This document shows positions 1-9,346 of a DNA stretch of 64,000 nucleotides, piece after piece. Source of the DNA: Aotearoamyces nothofagi (taxonomy: Eukaryota; Ascomycota; Leotiomycetes; Leotiales; Tympanidaceae). The notes beneath the pieces are model-generated. The model did no database searches and was not told where the DNA came from. It saw nothing but the letters and a program-made list of their open reading frames with translations. Where the stretch lies: contig JADDTR010000002.1 of the NCBI GenBank assembly GCA_015345905.1, positions 1,054,001 to 1,118,000 on the forward strand, given 5' to 3'. Both the position numbers and the translations under genes were made by a program. Numbering within the stretch: position 1 is the first letter of the stretch; each line of letters opens with the position of its first letter.

Positions 1-2575
1 CATCGCTTGCATTGCCGTCGCTATCATCATCCTCATCCTCATTAATGGAGAGGGCTTTATGTTCCTGGCCAGAGTCTTCATCTTCTGGTATTTCATCCTC
101 AACGCCTTCCCAGACGTCATCTTCGGGCTGCTGACCGTGGCCGAAATCTGACATATACTCATCTACGCCATGATCATATTCACCGATCTCATCTGTGGCA
201 CTGCCAAGATCATCTTTATCATCGGAGTCAGTCTCCGCGGCGCTACGAGGCCGAAAATATTCCATATACGGCGCATTACTATGCGGGGTTGCATATGCGA
301 AAGGCGTAGTACCGCGCTTCTGGTCTGCAGGTTCGTCAATGAGATAGGGGCTTGGAGGCCCAATACTCCAGCATGGAGTGTCACGTTGTCGGCTCGGAGA
401 CTTTGATGTGCGCTGCCTCTTGGCAGCAACAAGCACCGACCGGCGTGTTGGCGATGACTGGGCAGAGTGGCTGTATATGTCGTGATCGAGGGACGTGATA
501 CGGCGCTTGCCTTGTAACGGGGTCACTTTTACGGGTGTCATCGACGGCATCGAAATCGTTCGTGTATGTAGAGGACTAGACTGACAGCGTTCCATAAGTA
601 TTGAGACTGGTCTACCGTGAGCCACTGATGCTGGTGTTGTTGACAGAATTGGAGACGTTATATCCGATTCAGAATTGCTTGGTAGCGAATATTGCAAGTG
701 ATCGTTGCTTTGCGGTACTTGACGAATACTCAAGGAGTGCTGGGAGGTAAATGAAGAAACAGTGCTTGGTGCCGGGTCGAGCCTCGCATCCCATTCCCAA
801 CAGGGCTCCTTTGCATCCCCTTCTTTGACTTCTAGATTAGGCTGAGCAGAGCCCATTGCAAGGGGTGCAACGGGATCTGTGGCATCCGTTGATGGCAGGA
901 TATCCACACGAGGAAGTTCTCTAAGCTTTTGCCACGTCCACCCACCGTGATCATCAACTGTTTGCTGGACGTAGCTATCCCTCTGAGTGACATACAGACG
1001 CTTAGAACCAGCTGCGCGCATAGCTACGCTTGAAGTTAGGAACATCGCAGTCCAGAGAGCTGGAGTCACCATCTCTGATGGGTCCAGGAATCGCAGTCTT
1101 GAGTCTTTATGTAGCTTCCGTAGAGGGATCCAGGGGGCCTGAAGGCCATGGTAGCCTTGCAGGTTATTTGGTATCTGTGCGCTTTGCATGATAGATGAAC
1201 CAGTGGAAATAACCTGAGCAAGGTCGCCGAAAGCAGTCATCATGGCTGCCTGAACCTCACGAGCTGATGGGCCTCTGACAGCGATTTTTCGAACGAGACC
1301 TCTACTTCGGAGCCGCTGCTCGATTTTACTGCCTGGCCCACATGCTCTTGCAACTAGCCACTCATCTGACTCTTCGTCTTGGTCATGTATGTCTTCCCAG
1401 CTCCTCTCCGCGTTGGTGCTGCTAAGGGCCACTTGGGCCTTGGCCATCGTGCTGTACTGCGTTTGCGTCCAGTCATCAATGATCATGCTACTGCTTCTAG
1501 GTCGCTGGCTGGCAAATTCAGTAAGTGATGACCATATACCTTTCAGATCGCTGCCGAAGGGGAGAAACACCACTTGGATCTCCCATGGATTAGAATAAGA
1601 CGGCAAAGCCGATGCATGTAGGTTTATAACCTGGGATTCGAGGCTGTCTAGGCGGGAAGAGAATTCAGCACGACTAATAGCAGCAGAAATCATGGCAGAT
1701 GAGGTTTGCGAAGCCACAGAGCTGCCACCGTCATCCAAGTGCCGGGTACCACGGTGGAGACTACCTGCGCTGCTGGCGTCGTTTAAGGCAGCTTGGATTT
1801 TCTCTAGTTCTTCGACTCTGTTTTCAATCTCGATGGCCCGGTCTTCGTGAAGATCCCACCGATCATTAACCTCGTCAGCCCCTACATAGGAGTACGAAGC
1901 ATTTTCAAGAAGATCAAGCCGTCTCGCATGGTTTTGGACATCATCAATCAACGTCGGGTGAATAGCAAGATGTCGGTGGATAGCTTGTAGATGAGGTAGA
2001 ATTTGATGAAGCGGTGCAACCAAATGGTCGTCTATTTCATCCATGGATGGAGCATTGGCATCCTCCACCGGCCTTATTGCTATAGTTGTCGAGTGAAGTA
2101 AACCAGATGCTTTCGATGTCTCAGGTAAATCATCTCGCCTCTGGCCATTCTCGGATGCCAAAACTTCAGCGATAGCCTTAACACCTAAAATGTGTCCTTC
2201 AAGCTTCCTACCTGATCCTAGAACGGGAGAATAGTGCGGACTCGGCGCAGTAACTTCAGCAATACTCTGATTGAAAGGCTCAACTTGGCCACTTTCTGGC
2301 AATGTCCTATCGGGGCTTCGAGACGTTTGGATGACAGAACCAAAATCAAAACCTACTAGTGAAGAAAAGGATTGTGACTCTCCAACAATGCCTCCAGAGC
2401 TAACATCAGACGGAAGAAAGCATTGAGAAGGGATCGGAGGTAAACCTGGAGTTTGCGAAACAGAAAGGTCTGGACGGCCTGGCAATTGATTGAGAAACCG
2501 AGGATTTTCTGTCTGGCATTGATGATCTTTTTCCCGTTGTGAAGCAGGGAGATTCACAGTGTTAAAACTGGCCAT
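1..2575 (-). CDS. Conserved fungal protein of unknown function, 3' end outside window
   Basis: One uninterrupted frame runs from the ATG at 2575 to the left window edge, giving at least 858 codons with no intron needed. The C-terminus lies outside the window. I do not recognise a named family. The first ~170 residues are low-complexity and polar. A likely coiled coil follows (ENRVEELEKIQAAL, near residues 250-265). A more globular centre contains NPWEIQVVFLPFG and later RLYVTQRDSYVQQ, which reads like a conserved core. The last ~250 visible residues are disordered, with SPSRQ and RGTTPFAYATP stretches, and end in an acidic tail rich in Asp, Glu and Ser. The basic and acidic segments suggest a nuclear or scaffold protein, but that is inference. 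I am sure it codes, because the frame is long and codon-like; the function is unknown. Confidence 0.85.
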   Translation of the reverse strand, partial: MASFNTVNLPASQREKDHQCQTENPRFLNQLPGRPDLSVSQTPGLPPIPSQCFLPSDVSSGGIVGESQSFSSLVGFDFGSVIQTSRSPDRTLPESGQVEPFNQSIAEVTAPSPHYSPVLGSGRKLEGHILGVKAIAEVLASENGQRRDDLPETSKASGLLHSTTIAIRPVEDANAPSMDEIDDHLVAPLHQILPHLQAIHRHLAIHPTLIDDVQNHARRLDLLENASYSYVGADEVNDRWDLHEDRAIEIENRVEELEKIQAALNDASSAGSLHRGTRHLDDGGSSVASQTSSAMISAAISRAEFSSRLDSLESQVINLHASALPSYSNPWEIQVVFLPFGSDLKGIWSSLTEFASQRPRSSSMIIDDWTQTQYSTMAKAQVALSSTNAERSWEDIHDQDEESDEWLVARACGPGSKIEQRLRSRGLVRKIAVRGPSAREVQAAMMTAFGDLAQVISTGSSIMQSAQIPNNLQGYHGLQAPWIPLRKLHKDSRLRFLDPSEMVTPALWTAMFLTSSVAMRAAGSKRLYVTQRDSYVQQTVDDHGGWTWQKLRELPRVDILPSTDATDPVAPLAMGSAQPNLEVKEGDAKEPCWEWDARLDPAPSTVSSFTSQHSLSIRQVPQSNDHLQYSLPSNSESDITSPILSTTPASVAHGRPVSILMERCQSSPLHTRTISMPSMTPVKVTPLQGKRRITSLDHDIYSHSAQSSPTRRSVLVAAKRQRTSKSPSRQRDTPCWSIGPPSPYLIDEPADQKRGTTPFAYATPHSNAPYMEYFRPRSAAETDSDDKDDLGSATDEIGEYDHGVDEYMSDFGHGQQPEDDVWEGVEDEIPEDEDSGQEHKALSINEDEDDDSDGNASD

Positions 2576-3356
2576 ATGGTCTGGTTTCTGGGGACAAATG
2601 GCGTCTTCTTGGGTAGTGTTCCGATACGTGCTTATGAGGGACGAGTCCTGTTCTCCTGACCTCTGCACCAGAGTTGATAGAGCATTCCACGTGGTCACTC
2701 GAGCCGCCGAGGGACCTCCGAGGCTGTCGGCCTCATGATAACACGCATGATGTAGGCACATGCACATTCCATGAGTCCGGTTGCCCTCCTGCCTATCGGC
2801 CCTCGTCTTCGCAGATTGGGACTGATCCCAAAAGCGCTGGCACCCGCATCGAGCCGTCGCTCCAATGCTCAAATTTATAAAGTTGCATGGCCCTGTTGGC
2901 AGTCCATATGACGGTAGCTCTTTGGAATTATAGTTGTCGTTGTTTCCCTTCAAGAGTGGAGTGGTCGCTACGTGCGGCAAAGTGGGAGGAGCAGCCATGG
3001 GCAGGAGGGATGCTCGAGGGATTGAGGCGCATTGAGGGCGGCAAGAGGATGCGGCGACAACGCGCGCGTGCAGGAAAAGTCAGGAATAGATATCGCTCAG
3101 AGAATCGACGGCACGCAATTGACCAGGCCCATCGGGGGTTGCGGCGAGGACGACTGGTCGCAGGTCGAAGGAGGCTGCTCGGAGCAGGGCGCCAGCCGAG
3201 ATATATCAATCGCTCGACTCTGGCTCAACTCGCATACATTGTAGGGCTACTGCAGGTGTCAGCGTCAAGGCGTCGCAAGCTTGATGGCGAGGAAGAAACC
3301 GACATAGATGGGGAGGGCAGAGATGGCTCGGATGGGATGGATGATGTAGGATGTGC

Positions 3357-3374
3357 GATATATATATATATATG
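3357..3374. repeat. (TA)n microsatellite
   Basis: Simple AT dinucleotide run of about nine units in the intergenic region. Confidence 0.9.
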
Positions 3375-3580
3375 AGGTCGGCAATAGAGAGAAGCCGCAG
3401 GCACACGAGCAGGCGTCACGGGAGAGCGTGGGGCCAGGAAGATGGAGAAGGAAGCGGAAGGGAAATCGAGATTTGCGAGTTGTGACTCCTCGGGGCAACC
3501 TGGTAGGTAAGGTATCCCTGACAACCTTGCTCGATCTGCCGGGCGTGCCTGGGGGGAGCGGCAAGTATAGACAAGCAGGT

Positions 3581-3775
3581 GCTGTAGATGCTGTAGATGC
3601 TGTAGATACTGTAGATGCAGCAGTGAGTGAATAGAGATGTAGTAACTGTGCAGTTGGATATATACAGTAGGATGCCGTAGATACCGTGGATACTGTAGAT
3701 ACTGTAGATACTGTAGATACCGTGTCTACCGTAGACACCGCGGATGCCGTAGAGACAGCAGGAGGCCGTAGATAC
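3581..3775. repeat. Degenerate 9-bp minisatellite, unit close to TGTAGATAC
   Basis: Two arrays (about 3581-3623 and 3666-3775) of a 9-bp unit TGTAGATAC/TGTAGATGC are separated by about 40 bp. The second array carries variants such as CGTGGATAC, CGTGTCTAC and CGTAGACAC, so it has drifted. Because 9 is a multiple of 3, the array leaves open frames on both strands (repeated Val-Asp-Ala/Thr on plus, Val-Ser-Thr on minus). These are not taken as genes. Confidence 0.85.
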
Positions 3776-4314
3776 GGTACCTCTCCTTTGCTGCCCTGCG
3801 CGGGTGCCTGGGCAGTGCAGATACAGCGCGGGTGCGTACAGAGCACCCTGTCATTGCGTGGGCGCACGTGATACCGCACTGGCAGCCTCGCTCTCGCCGA
3901 ATCAGAGGGTCGAATCAGCGGCCGATGGAGGCCCAGCTGGGTTCGCCGCAGGTCGCGTCTGTCGGTCGCGCCCACGAACCCGGACGCGCCCGGGCCGGCC
4001 GTCGCATCGTCGCCCCGAGGCGCGTTCTCCCCCTAACAGACGCGGCTCGGGTCGCGCCACCCGTTCCCCGCGCAGCGAATCAGCAGGACCTGCCCTCCCC
4101 GATTTGGGGCATTCTGTAACAAGGACGGGGGCCACACCGGCGCGTCCTCCTAGAGTACAGTAGGGTATCTCGATGGAGAGGCCACACTACTGCATCTTAT
4201 GCCCATGTCCTCTGCACAGATAGATCTACAATAAAAGTATCTACGGTAAAAGTATAGATTGATTCTCTAGAGTGTGTCATTAATGTGCCCGAAATAACTA
4301 AAATCCTATGTCAC

Positions 4315-4343
4315 CTCGACCTCGACCTCGACCTCGACCTCGT
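4315..4343. repeat. CGACCT hexamer tandem repeat
   Basis: About five consecutive copies of a CGACCT hexamer in non-coding sequence downstream of the 4480-6225 gene. Confidence 0.85.
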
Positions 4344-4479
4344 ACGTGCGCCCGCTCTACTGTAGAATGATCCTGGAAATACCCGTATAATGGAGAAGAA
4401 ATCGCCTATGCGTGAATGCGCCAATGCTGCCGCACTCTCTATCGTACTATACAACAGCCCTCGTGACGTGGGGGAGAGC

Positions 4480-6225
4480 TCAGATCTCTCCCCAAGGGCC
4501 CATCGCCCCTGTAGATGCTATTAAAGATCCCGAGCCGATGCTTCCATTGATGTCCCAGTAGTGCCGGCTGGAGCCGCTGTTTCTCTTTGCAGACTTCCTC
4601 GTACTCTGGCTCGCACAGCTCGAGCTGCCCCTTCGGTGCAAGACAGGACTGCTGGGGAGAGTGACCCGATACGATACCCTCTCTGCTGGCTTTGTACGGG
4701 TAACGAGAGGGTGGTGCTGGCGGACTCGTGCTGCACGTGCTGCTGCATCTTGTGGGGTCGAAGTAGCAAGCCGACATGGCTCACGCGAGTAATCCGCGGG
4801 AGAAGGAGGCCTGGAAGTAAAGCGCGATCGCAGATAGCGGAAAACCATTCTGATATCAAGTTGCTTCTCCCACTCTTCTTTGCTGAACTCGATGAGGGGC
4901 TCATCAGATTCGCGGCGTTGATGAGTGGGCAAAGTGGGTAATTCATGCATAGGTGCGGCATCGATCTCAGGTACAGACGCCGATGTATCAAGAGGTTTTG
5001 TCGACACTGGAAGAGTAGGTTGGAAGTGAGGGGATGAAGCTTCCAGACTGGAAGTTGAACGACCTTGAGGAGCATCGTGCACTATTTCTGGTATGATTGG
5101 CAGTCCAGCGTATGGTAGGGGCACTTGCTGAACTTTAAGATAAGTCGAGAATGCCCCCGGATGATCAGACAGCTGGTTTACGAGAAGTCCAAGTTCGCGC
5201 GCAATACGGTTGAGGAGTCGATATTCCCACGACTCCTCGGCTGCACCCTGATAATCAATAGAAGATGTATCAGGTAACGGTATAGTCGCCGGTGTGGTTG
5301 ATGGGAGGTCGTCCTCCTCATCAGGTAATGCCTCTCCAAAAATGATGGATAACAGGCCGTCATCGATACCCATAAGATCTTGTATGACTCTTCGAGTGAG
5401 GCGGGCCCAGACACTATCGTTCTCTTCGTGTGGTGCGGTTCTAGTTTGCTCTGAAATCTGTGATGCATCATCCTGCACGCTTCCTAGGGTAGCTAACTCT
5501 TCTTCGTCCGCATCGCGAAGAAAGGTCTTTCTACCACTTGACATTGATTGTCTTCGTCGCCGGGTCTCCTTGTGTATCTCATCTAGTAAGGCTCGACTCT
5601 GCTCCAACCTCCATTCCTCAATCCTCTTAGTCCGCTCATGGTCTGCTAACCTCTCACTCTCGAGTTCTTGCTGGCTAAATTCAAGACTCTCCCTCCGTCT
5701 TTTAACCCGCCTAGGGTTATATCTTTCGAAAGCATATAAATGTTCCTGTACCCCCTCGCCCATCAGAGTCCGATTTACACGAAAAGAGCCAAGGCCATCA
5801 TGAGTCGGCAGGACAGAATTCTCGCCGACCTCCAGCTCCTCTTGAGAAGAGTTGCGATATACACTCGGCTCCGCTCGGAATTCTTGGAGGTGACTGTCCA
5901 GGCTGTCTAATTCTCCATCCTCTTCATCTTCTACTATTGCTTCGGTATGCTCCGATCCCTCTTCATAATAGCTATACGACTGCGCGGCGGTATCTAGGCT
6001 ACCAAAGTCGCTGAGGCGCGATCGGCCAGCCGTTCGTTGCGTACGCTCGGTCGAGGTAGTGTGAGTACGGTCGGTCGTCGACTCTGCAATAGGAGAGAAG
6101 AGAATCCATTCTTGAGACTCGTCTAATAGTTGGCTGGGTTGGTGGGTCTGTACATCAGTCTGTGGTTCCGCTGGCGCAGTGTAGATTCTGTGTTGCGCAT
6201 GGTATGTTGGTTGTCGGAAAGCCAT
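4480..6225 (-). CDS. Fungal protein of unknown function, 581 aa
   Basis: Single-exon frame of 581 residues. The start is the ATG at 6225 (MAFRQPTYHAQ); an in-frame GTG 12 nt upstream is not a eukaryotic start. Near residue 40 there is a short aromatic motif, QEWILFSP. An acidic patch lies at about 97-110. A highly charged, probably helical segment (KRRRESLEFSQQELES onward, about 170-225) suggests a coiled coil. A more folded part (about 270-370) contains WARLTRRVIQDLMGIDD and YRLLNRIARELGLLVNQ. The C-terminal third is Ser/Pro/Arg rich. There is no signal peptide or membrane span. The family is not recognised. The QEWILFSP and IQDLMGIDD regions look like the conserved parts, so an ordinary conserved fungal hypothetical is likely; a transcription- or chromatin-related role would be a guess. 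Confidence 0.8.
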   Translation of the reverse strand: MAFRQPTYHAQHRIYTAPAEPQTDVQTHQPSQLLDESQEWILFSPIAESTTDRTHTTSTERTQRTAGRSRLSDFGSLDTAAQSYSYYEEGSEHTEAIVEDEEDGELDSLDSHLQEFRAEPSVYRNSSQEELEVGENSVLPTHDGLGSFRVNRTLMGEGVQEHLYAFERYNPRRVKRRRESLEFSQQELESERLADHERTKRIEEWRLEQSRALLDEIHKETRRRRQSMSSGRKTFLRDADEEELATLGSVQDDASQISEQTRTAPHEENDSVWARLTRRVIQDLMGIDDGLLSIIFGEALPDEEDDLPSTTPATIPLPDTSSIDYQGAAEESWEYRLLNRIARELGLLVNQLSDHPGAFSTYLKVQQVPLPYAGLPIIPEIVHDAPQGRSTSSLEASSPHFQPTLPVSTKPLDTSASVPEIDAAPMHELPTLPTHQRRESDEPLIEFSKEEWEKQLDIRMVFRYLRSRFTSRPPSPADYSREPCRLATSTPQDAAARAARVRQHHPLVTRTKPAERVSYRVTLPSSPVLHRRGSSSCASQSTRKSAKRNSGSSRHYWDINGSIGSGSLIASTGAMGPWGEI

Positions 6226-7383
6226 AGCCAATACCACCTTCGAGGCTGGAAGAACTTAAGGAAGGTATCGAGAGCTGCAGTCAGTATAAGGCCTTTGACT
6301 TCGTGCGGTATTATAGGATGTTCCAGAGGTTGTTGGGACTTGATCGCGTGTTATGACCGTAAGGTCCCCTGTGACGACGCCGCAGGAACAGGAACCACTT
6401 AAGACAGCACAGTGGTAAAACCAGTATGACTGATATATAATCACTGAGGCCTAGGTACACGCTCTGGTCCACAGCACGATCCCAGCTAACAATGATATCG
6501 GGATTATCAGGATCTGTGTCGTCGAGCTCCTCTCAAAGGCTGGAATACTGGGGTTGTGACTCGTTTGAGGCAATGTAAACCCCGGTTTCAGCCTAATGCG
6601 GCACCGTGGTGAGGCGATGACGGCAAAGAGGATTATGTGAGTGCTGAAAAGGCGTGCTTCTGAGAACCCGGATTGCTATTCTACTATTATTATACATTGG
6701 CGAACAATGCTGATTATACAAGGTAGCTGGGTTGAAGCCCTGACGTGAGATTGGGTGTTGAGGGCCCAGAGTCCAGTGCATCATCCGGCGATAGGAGGAT
6801 GTCGATAAGCCTAGCAGACGTGGCGGGCAGTGTTAGTGCCTTACTCGTTGAGTCGCCCCGTTGCATCAACATCCCGCCGCAGTGTCCCGCAGTGTCCCGC
6901 AGTGTCTCCGAGCCCGAAGCACGACAATTCCCCGTGGATTAGCAAATGCGGAAAATGTAATGTACTCTGTACGTACCTGTACCATGCTAGGCACGGTACT
7001 ATTATGATTCATTCACACCCATCTTCACGCTTCCAAAGTTTCTCTCAATCGCACGGGGCTACATGTACTTGGCGCAGTGGCTTGGAAATTAGTTTTCATA
7101 TGCCATACCGGCAGTTTATCAGCCAACCTCAAGAGAAGGCTCGCGTGACTGGGCTTGTATGGGCCGGCCATCGTTTGTCCCACTCACATCACCATTCATT
7201 TCTGATAAGTATAATCCATGGCAACAGGCAGTAGTTTTGATATAATGAATTCTGATCACGGAAAGACAAAAGCCATAGCCATTCCTTAGTTACATGATCA
7301 AGCATCTCAATGTATTGAAATACCCTGCCATTGAGCCATCGAAATATGCGCCTTTCTTAAGCCCCAAGTTCATCAAACTTTCT
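6226..7383. other. Intergenic, no gene recognised
   Basis: Promoter side of the 4480-6225 gene and 3' side of RPL10. It holds three near-identical 11-bp copies containing CAGTGTCCCGC at about 6880-6905. Frames of 60-134 codons are unsupported by any family resemblance. Confidence 0.5.
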
Positions 7384-8412
7384 CTATGCCTCGGTGAAAG
7401 CTGCTGGGAATCGCTTGACGTTCCGTGCTAGCTTACCGTGCTTGCTCAAGAACTGGACATATGCACCATCGACGAAGACCTTTCCGGTAGTCTTCTTGTC
7501 AATGTACTCCTCACGACGGAGAGGAGTGAAGCCCCAGTTCTTGGAGACAATGATCTTTTGGCGACCAGGGAACTTGTACTGTGAGCGACGGAGAGCCTCG
7601 AGAGCGATTGCGCGGTCTGAAAGTAGCGTTAGTTCTCGTACCATAGATATTCAGCTCTGATAAACTTACTAGCATCACGAGTTCGGACACTCAGGATGAT
7701 TTGACCAATGTTAACACGGGCAACAGATCCGTTGGGCTTTCCCCAAGCTCCACGCATACCAGTTTGCAGTCTATCGGCACCGGCACATGACAGCATCTTG
7801 TTGATACGGACGACATGGAACGGATGTGCTCGGACACGGAGATGGAAGTTATCCTTTCCACCAGTCTTGACAAGATACCTATTTGAGCAAATTAGCACCC
7901 ACGAATCCGATAGTCGATTTAGGGAACACAGATACAGCAAATAGCGAAGTCCTTTTAAAAGGGATGGCTCGATGCTGTCATAACTGTGCTCCACATTGCG
8001 AATATGTATAAACTCACTTGTTGGCGCAAATACGGGCAGCCTCAAGAGCCTCGGAGCTCAGCTGTTCATACTCGTTGGAAACTAAGTGAATGCAGAGAGG
8101 GAACTCGTCGACATTCGCACGCTTGCGACCGAGATCGAAGATACGAATCTTAGGATCGGGGACACCACGGTTGAACCGGGACTTTGGGTAAGGCTGTAGA
8201 GCGAGAAACGTCAGTTATGAGCCCATTCACAAGTATCGCAGTCTCGCAGATATCTCTGTTGCAATAATCCCGGCCATAGAGGTAGTCTTCGCACAGTGGT
8301 GGCGACAAAGCATCTTAGGTATTTCCTTCCTCCATTGTCCCTAGCGGTCGCAAATTTGTACACGTACCTTGTTCTTACAGTAACGGTAACATCTCGCTGG
8401 ACGACGTGCCAT
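7384..8412 (-). CDS. RPL10: 60S ribosomal protein uL16 (Rpl10)
   Basis: Four exons on the minus strand: 8412-8368, 8193-8018, 7878-7670 and 7616-7384. They join to 220 residues, one less than yeast Rpl10. The N-terminus [15 protein letters not shown] crosses intron 1. The core has [49 protein letters not shown] and [17 protein letters not shown], all diagnostic of uL16. Donors are GTACGT, GTGAGT and GTAAGT. The protein joins the 60S subunit late, near the P site, and is needed for release of the export adaptor Nmd3 (family knowledge). The 174-nt first intron follows only 15 codons, as is common in fungal ribosomal protein genes. I looked for C/D-box snoRNA signatures in the two longer introns and saw none. 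Upstream AACCCTA and CACGTG motifs fit ribosomal-protein promoters. Confidence 0.97.
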
Positions 8413-8530
8413 CTTGAATGATTTCGAGGTGTTGCTGTCGTCGTTGTTGTTAAAATCGAGGACGAAGGTCAATTTTCGTGACAATATCGACGCTGCTTTG
8501 AAATCAGCGCCTCTGCTCTCAAATTAAGCG

Positions 8531-8537
8531 AACCCTA
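8531..8537 (-). promoter_or_regulatory. AACCCTA telomere-like box upstream of RPL10
   Basis: AACCCTA lies about 120 bp upstream of the RPL10 start and reads TAGGGTT on the coding strand. Such boxes are known Tbf1-type sites in ribosomal protein promoters of many fungi. Assignment here is by motif and position only. Confidence 0.4.
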
Positions 8538-8623
8538 GTTTCCCACAAATTACAAAGCGAGAACGCAGTGAAATGCCTAAGTCACGGGTTTAAGGACGCA
8601 CTAAGAAGACTTAGTGTATTAAT

Positions 8624-8629
8624 CACGTG
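8624..8629. promoter_or_regulatory. CACGTG E-box upstream of RPL10
   Basis: Perfect palindromic E-box about 212 bp upstream of the RPL10 start; a Cbf1/bHLH-type site by motif only. Confidence 0.3.
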
Positions 8630-9060
8630 AGAGGACCCTCCCCCAGGGCACCTTAACTTGCCAAGCCTACAGGTGATGTATGGCAAGGTAGCCACTTACG
8701 CCACTATAATGAAACACTAACATTATGTCGTTTTCTTAGGTATTTATGAAGTGGAAATGGTTATATAATACGGCTTCCGTAAGGGTGTTGTAATACCACA
8801 AAGAGGCAATAGTAATACACGGCCATGGAAACTTAGGTTTACCTTATTCAAGAGCTGATGTGGCAACTCAGTAGTAGGCAATGATTCTTTGAGCCTTTAT
8901 GCAGGAAGCATTCGATTGTTGACGGCACTCTTCTAGGTATTTACGGGTATATTTCAATCTGGCATGAGAATTGAGGTCGCACCCCCTGCTATATTGCTTG
9001 AATTGTCCAGTTGCTGTATTTGTACTGAAATCCATCCCTGCCTTGCATTAATTTCAGGAG

Positions 9061-9083
9061 TATCGCGACGCGAATTCGCGATA
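9061..9083. promoter_or_regulatory. Nested CGCG palindrome upstream of coiled-coil gene
   Basis: TATCGCGA and its exact reverse complement TCGCGATA flank a 7-nt centre. Inside lies the 12-bp palindrome CGCGAATTCGCG and one ACGCGA (MluI-box-like) at 9068-9073. It is about 265 bp upstream of the ATG at 9347. Confidence 0.45.
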
Positions 9084-9346
9084 GGAGTCAACAAAATCCA
9101 TCCATTCCGCATAGAATTGTATATCCTTTGTAAACATTTACCCCCCGAATAACAACGCCAATAGATCAATGCCAATTATAGGCTTGTCATATATGTGAGG
9201 CTGTCAGCTCTCAGCCTCTCGAGACGTCGCCAAATATAGATTTATCAGTAGCGAATGACACGAGTCTTAACGAAGATAGCTACATCAGCCAACTTTCAGA
9301 GAGTCGCTTCCCAGTCATCAACAGCTCAACAATATCATCATTCACT

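Larger units (their letters stand above)
2576..4479. other. Non-coding stretch upstream of the first gene
   Basis: No convincing gene is seen. The stretch holds a (TA)n run near 3357-3374, a degenerate 9-bp minisatellite (3581-3775), a CpG-rich block at about 3930-4140 and a short CGACCT hexamer array at about 4315-4343. Open frames here (162 and 236 codons) are produced by repeats and GC richness. Confidence 0.6.
8413..9346. promoter_or_regulatory. Divergent promoter region between RPL10 and the coiled-coil gene
   Basis: No gene seen. On the RPL10 side there is AACCCTA at 8531-8537 (a telomere-repeat-like box typical of fungal ribosomal protein promoters, bound by Tbf1-type factors) and an E-box CACGTG at 8624-8629. 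On the other side a CGCG-rich nested palindrome sits at 9061-9083. Confidence 0.5.

Noticed and set aside
2887-3375. 162-codon plus frame
   Set aside because: Arg-rich, overlapped by several other open frames, ends in a (TA)n run; typical of GC-rich non-coding DNA.
3581-3775. Repeat array as a CRISPR
   Set aside because: Short 9-bp contiguous units without unique spacers, in a eukaryotic genome; it is a minisatellite.
3265-3975. 236-codon minus frame with repeated Val-Ser-Thr
   Set aside because: It is produced by the 9-bp minisatellite and GC-rich flanks; no family resemblance and opposing frames are open too.
8018-8367. Possible snoRNA in the longer RPL10 introns
   Set aside because: No C box (RTGATGA) with matching D box (CTGA) near the intron ends.
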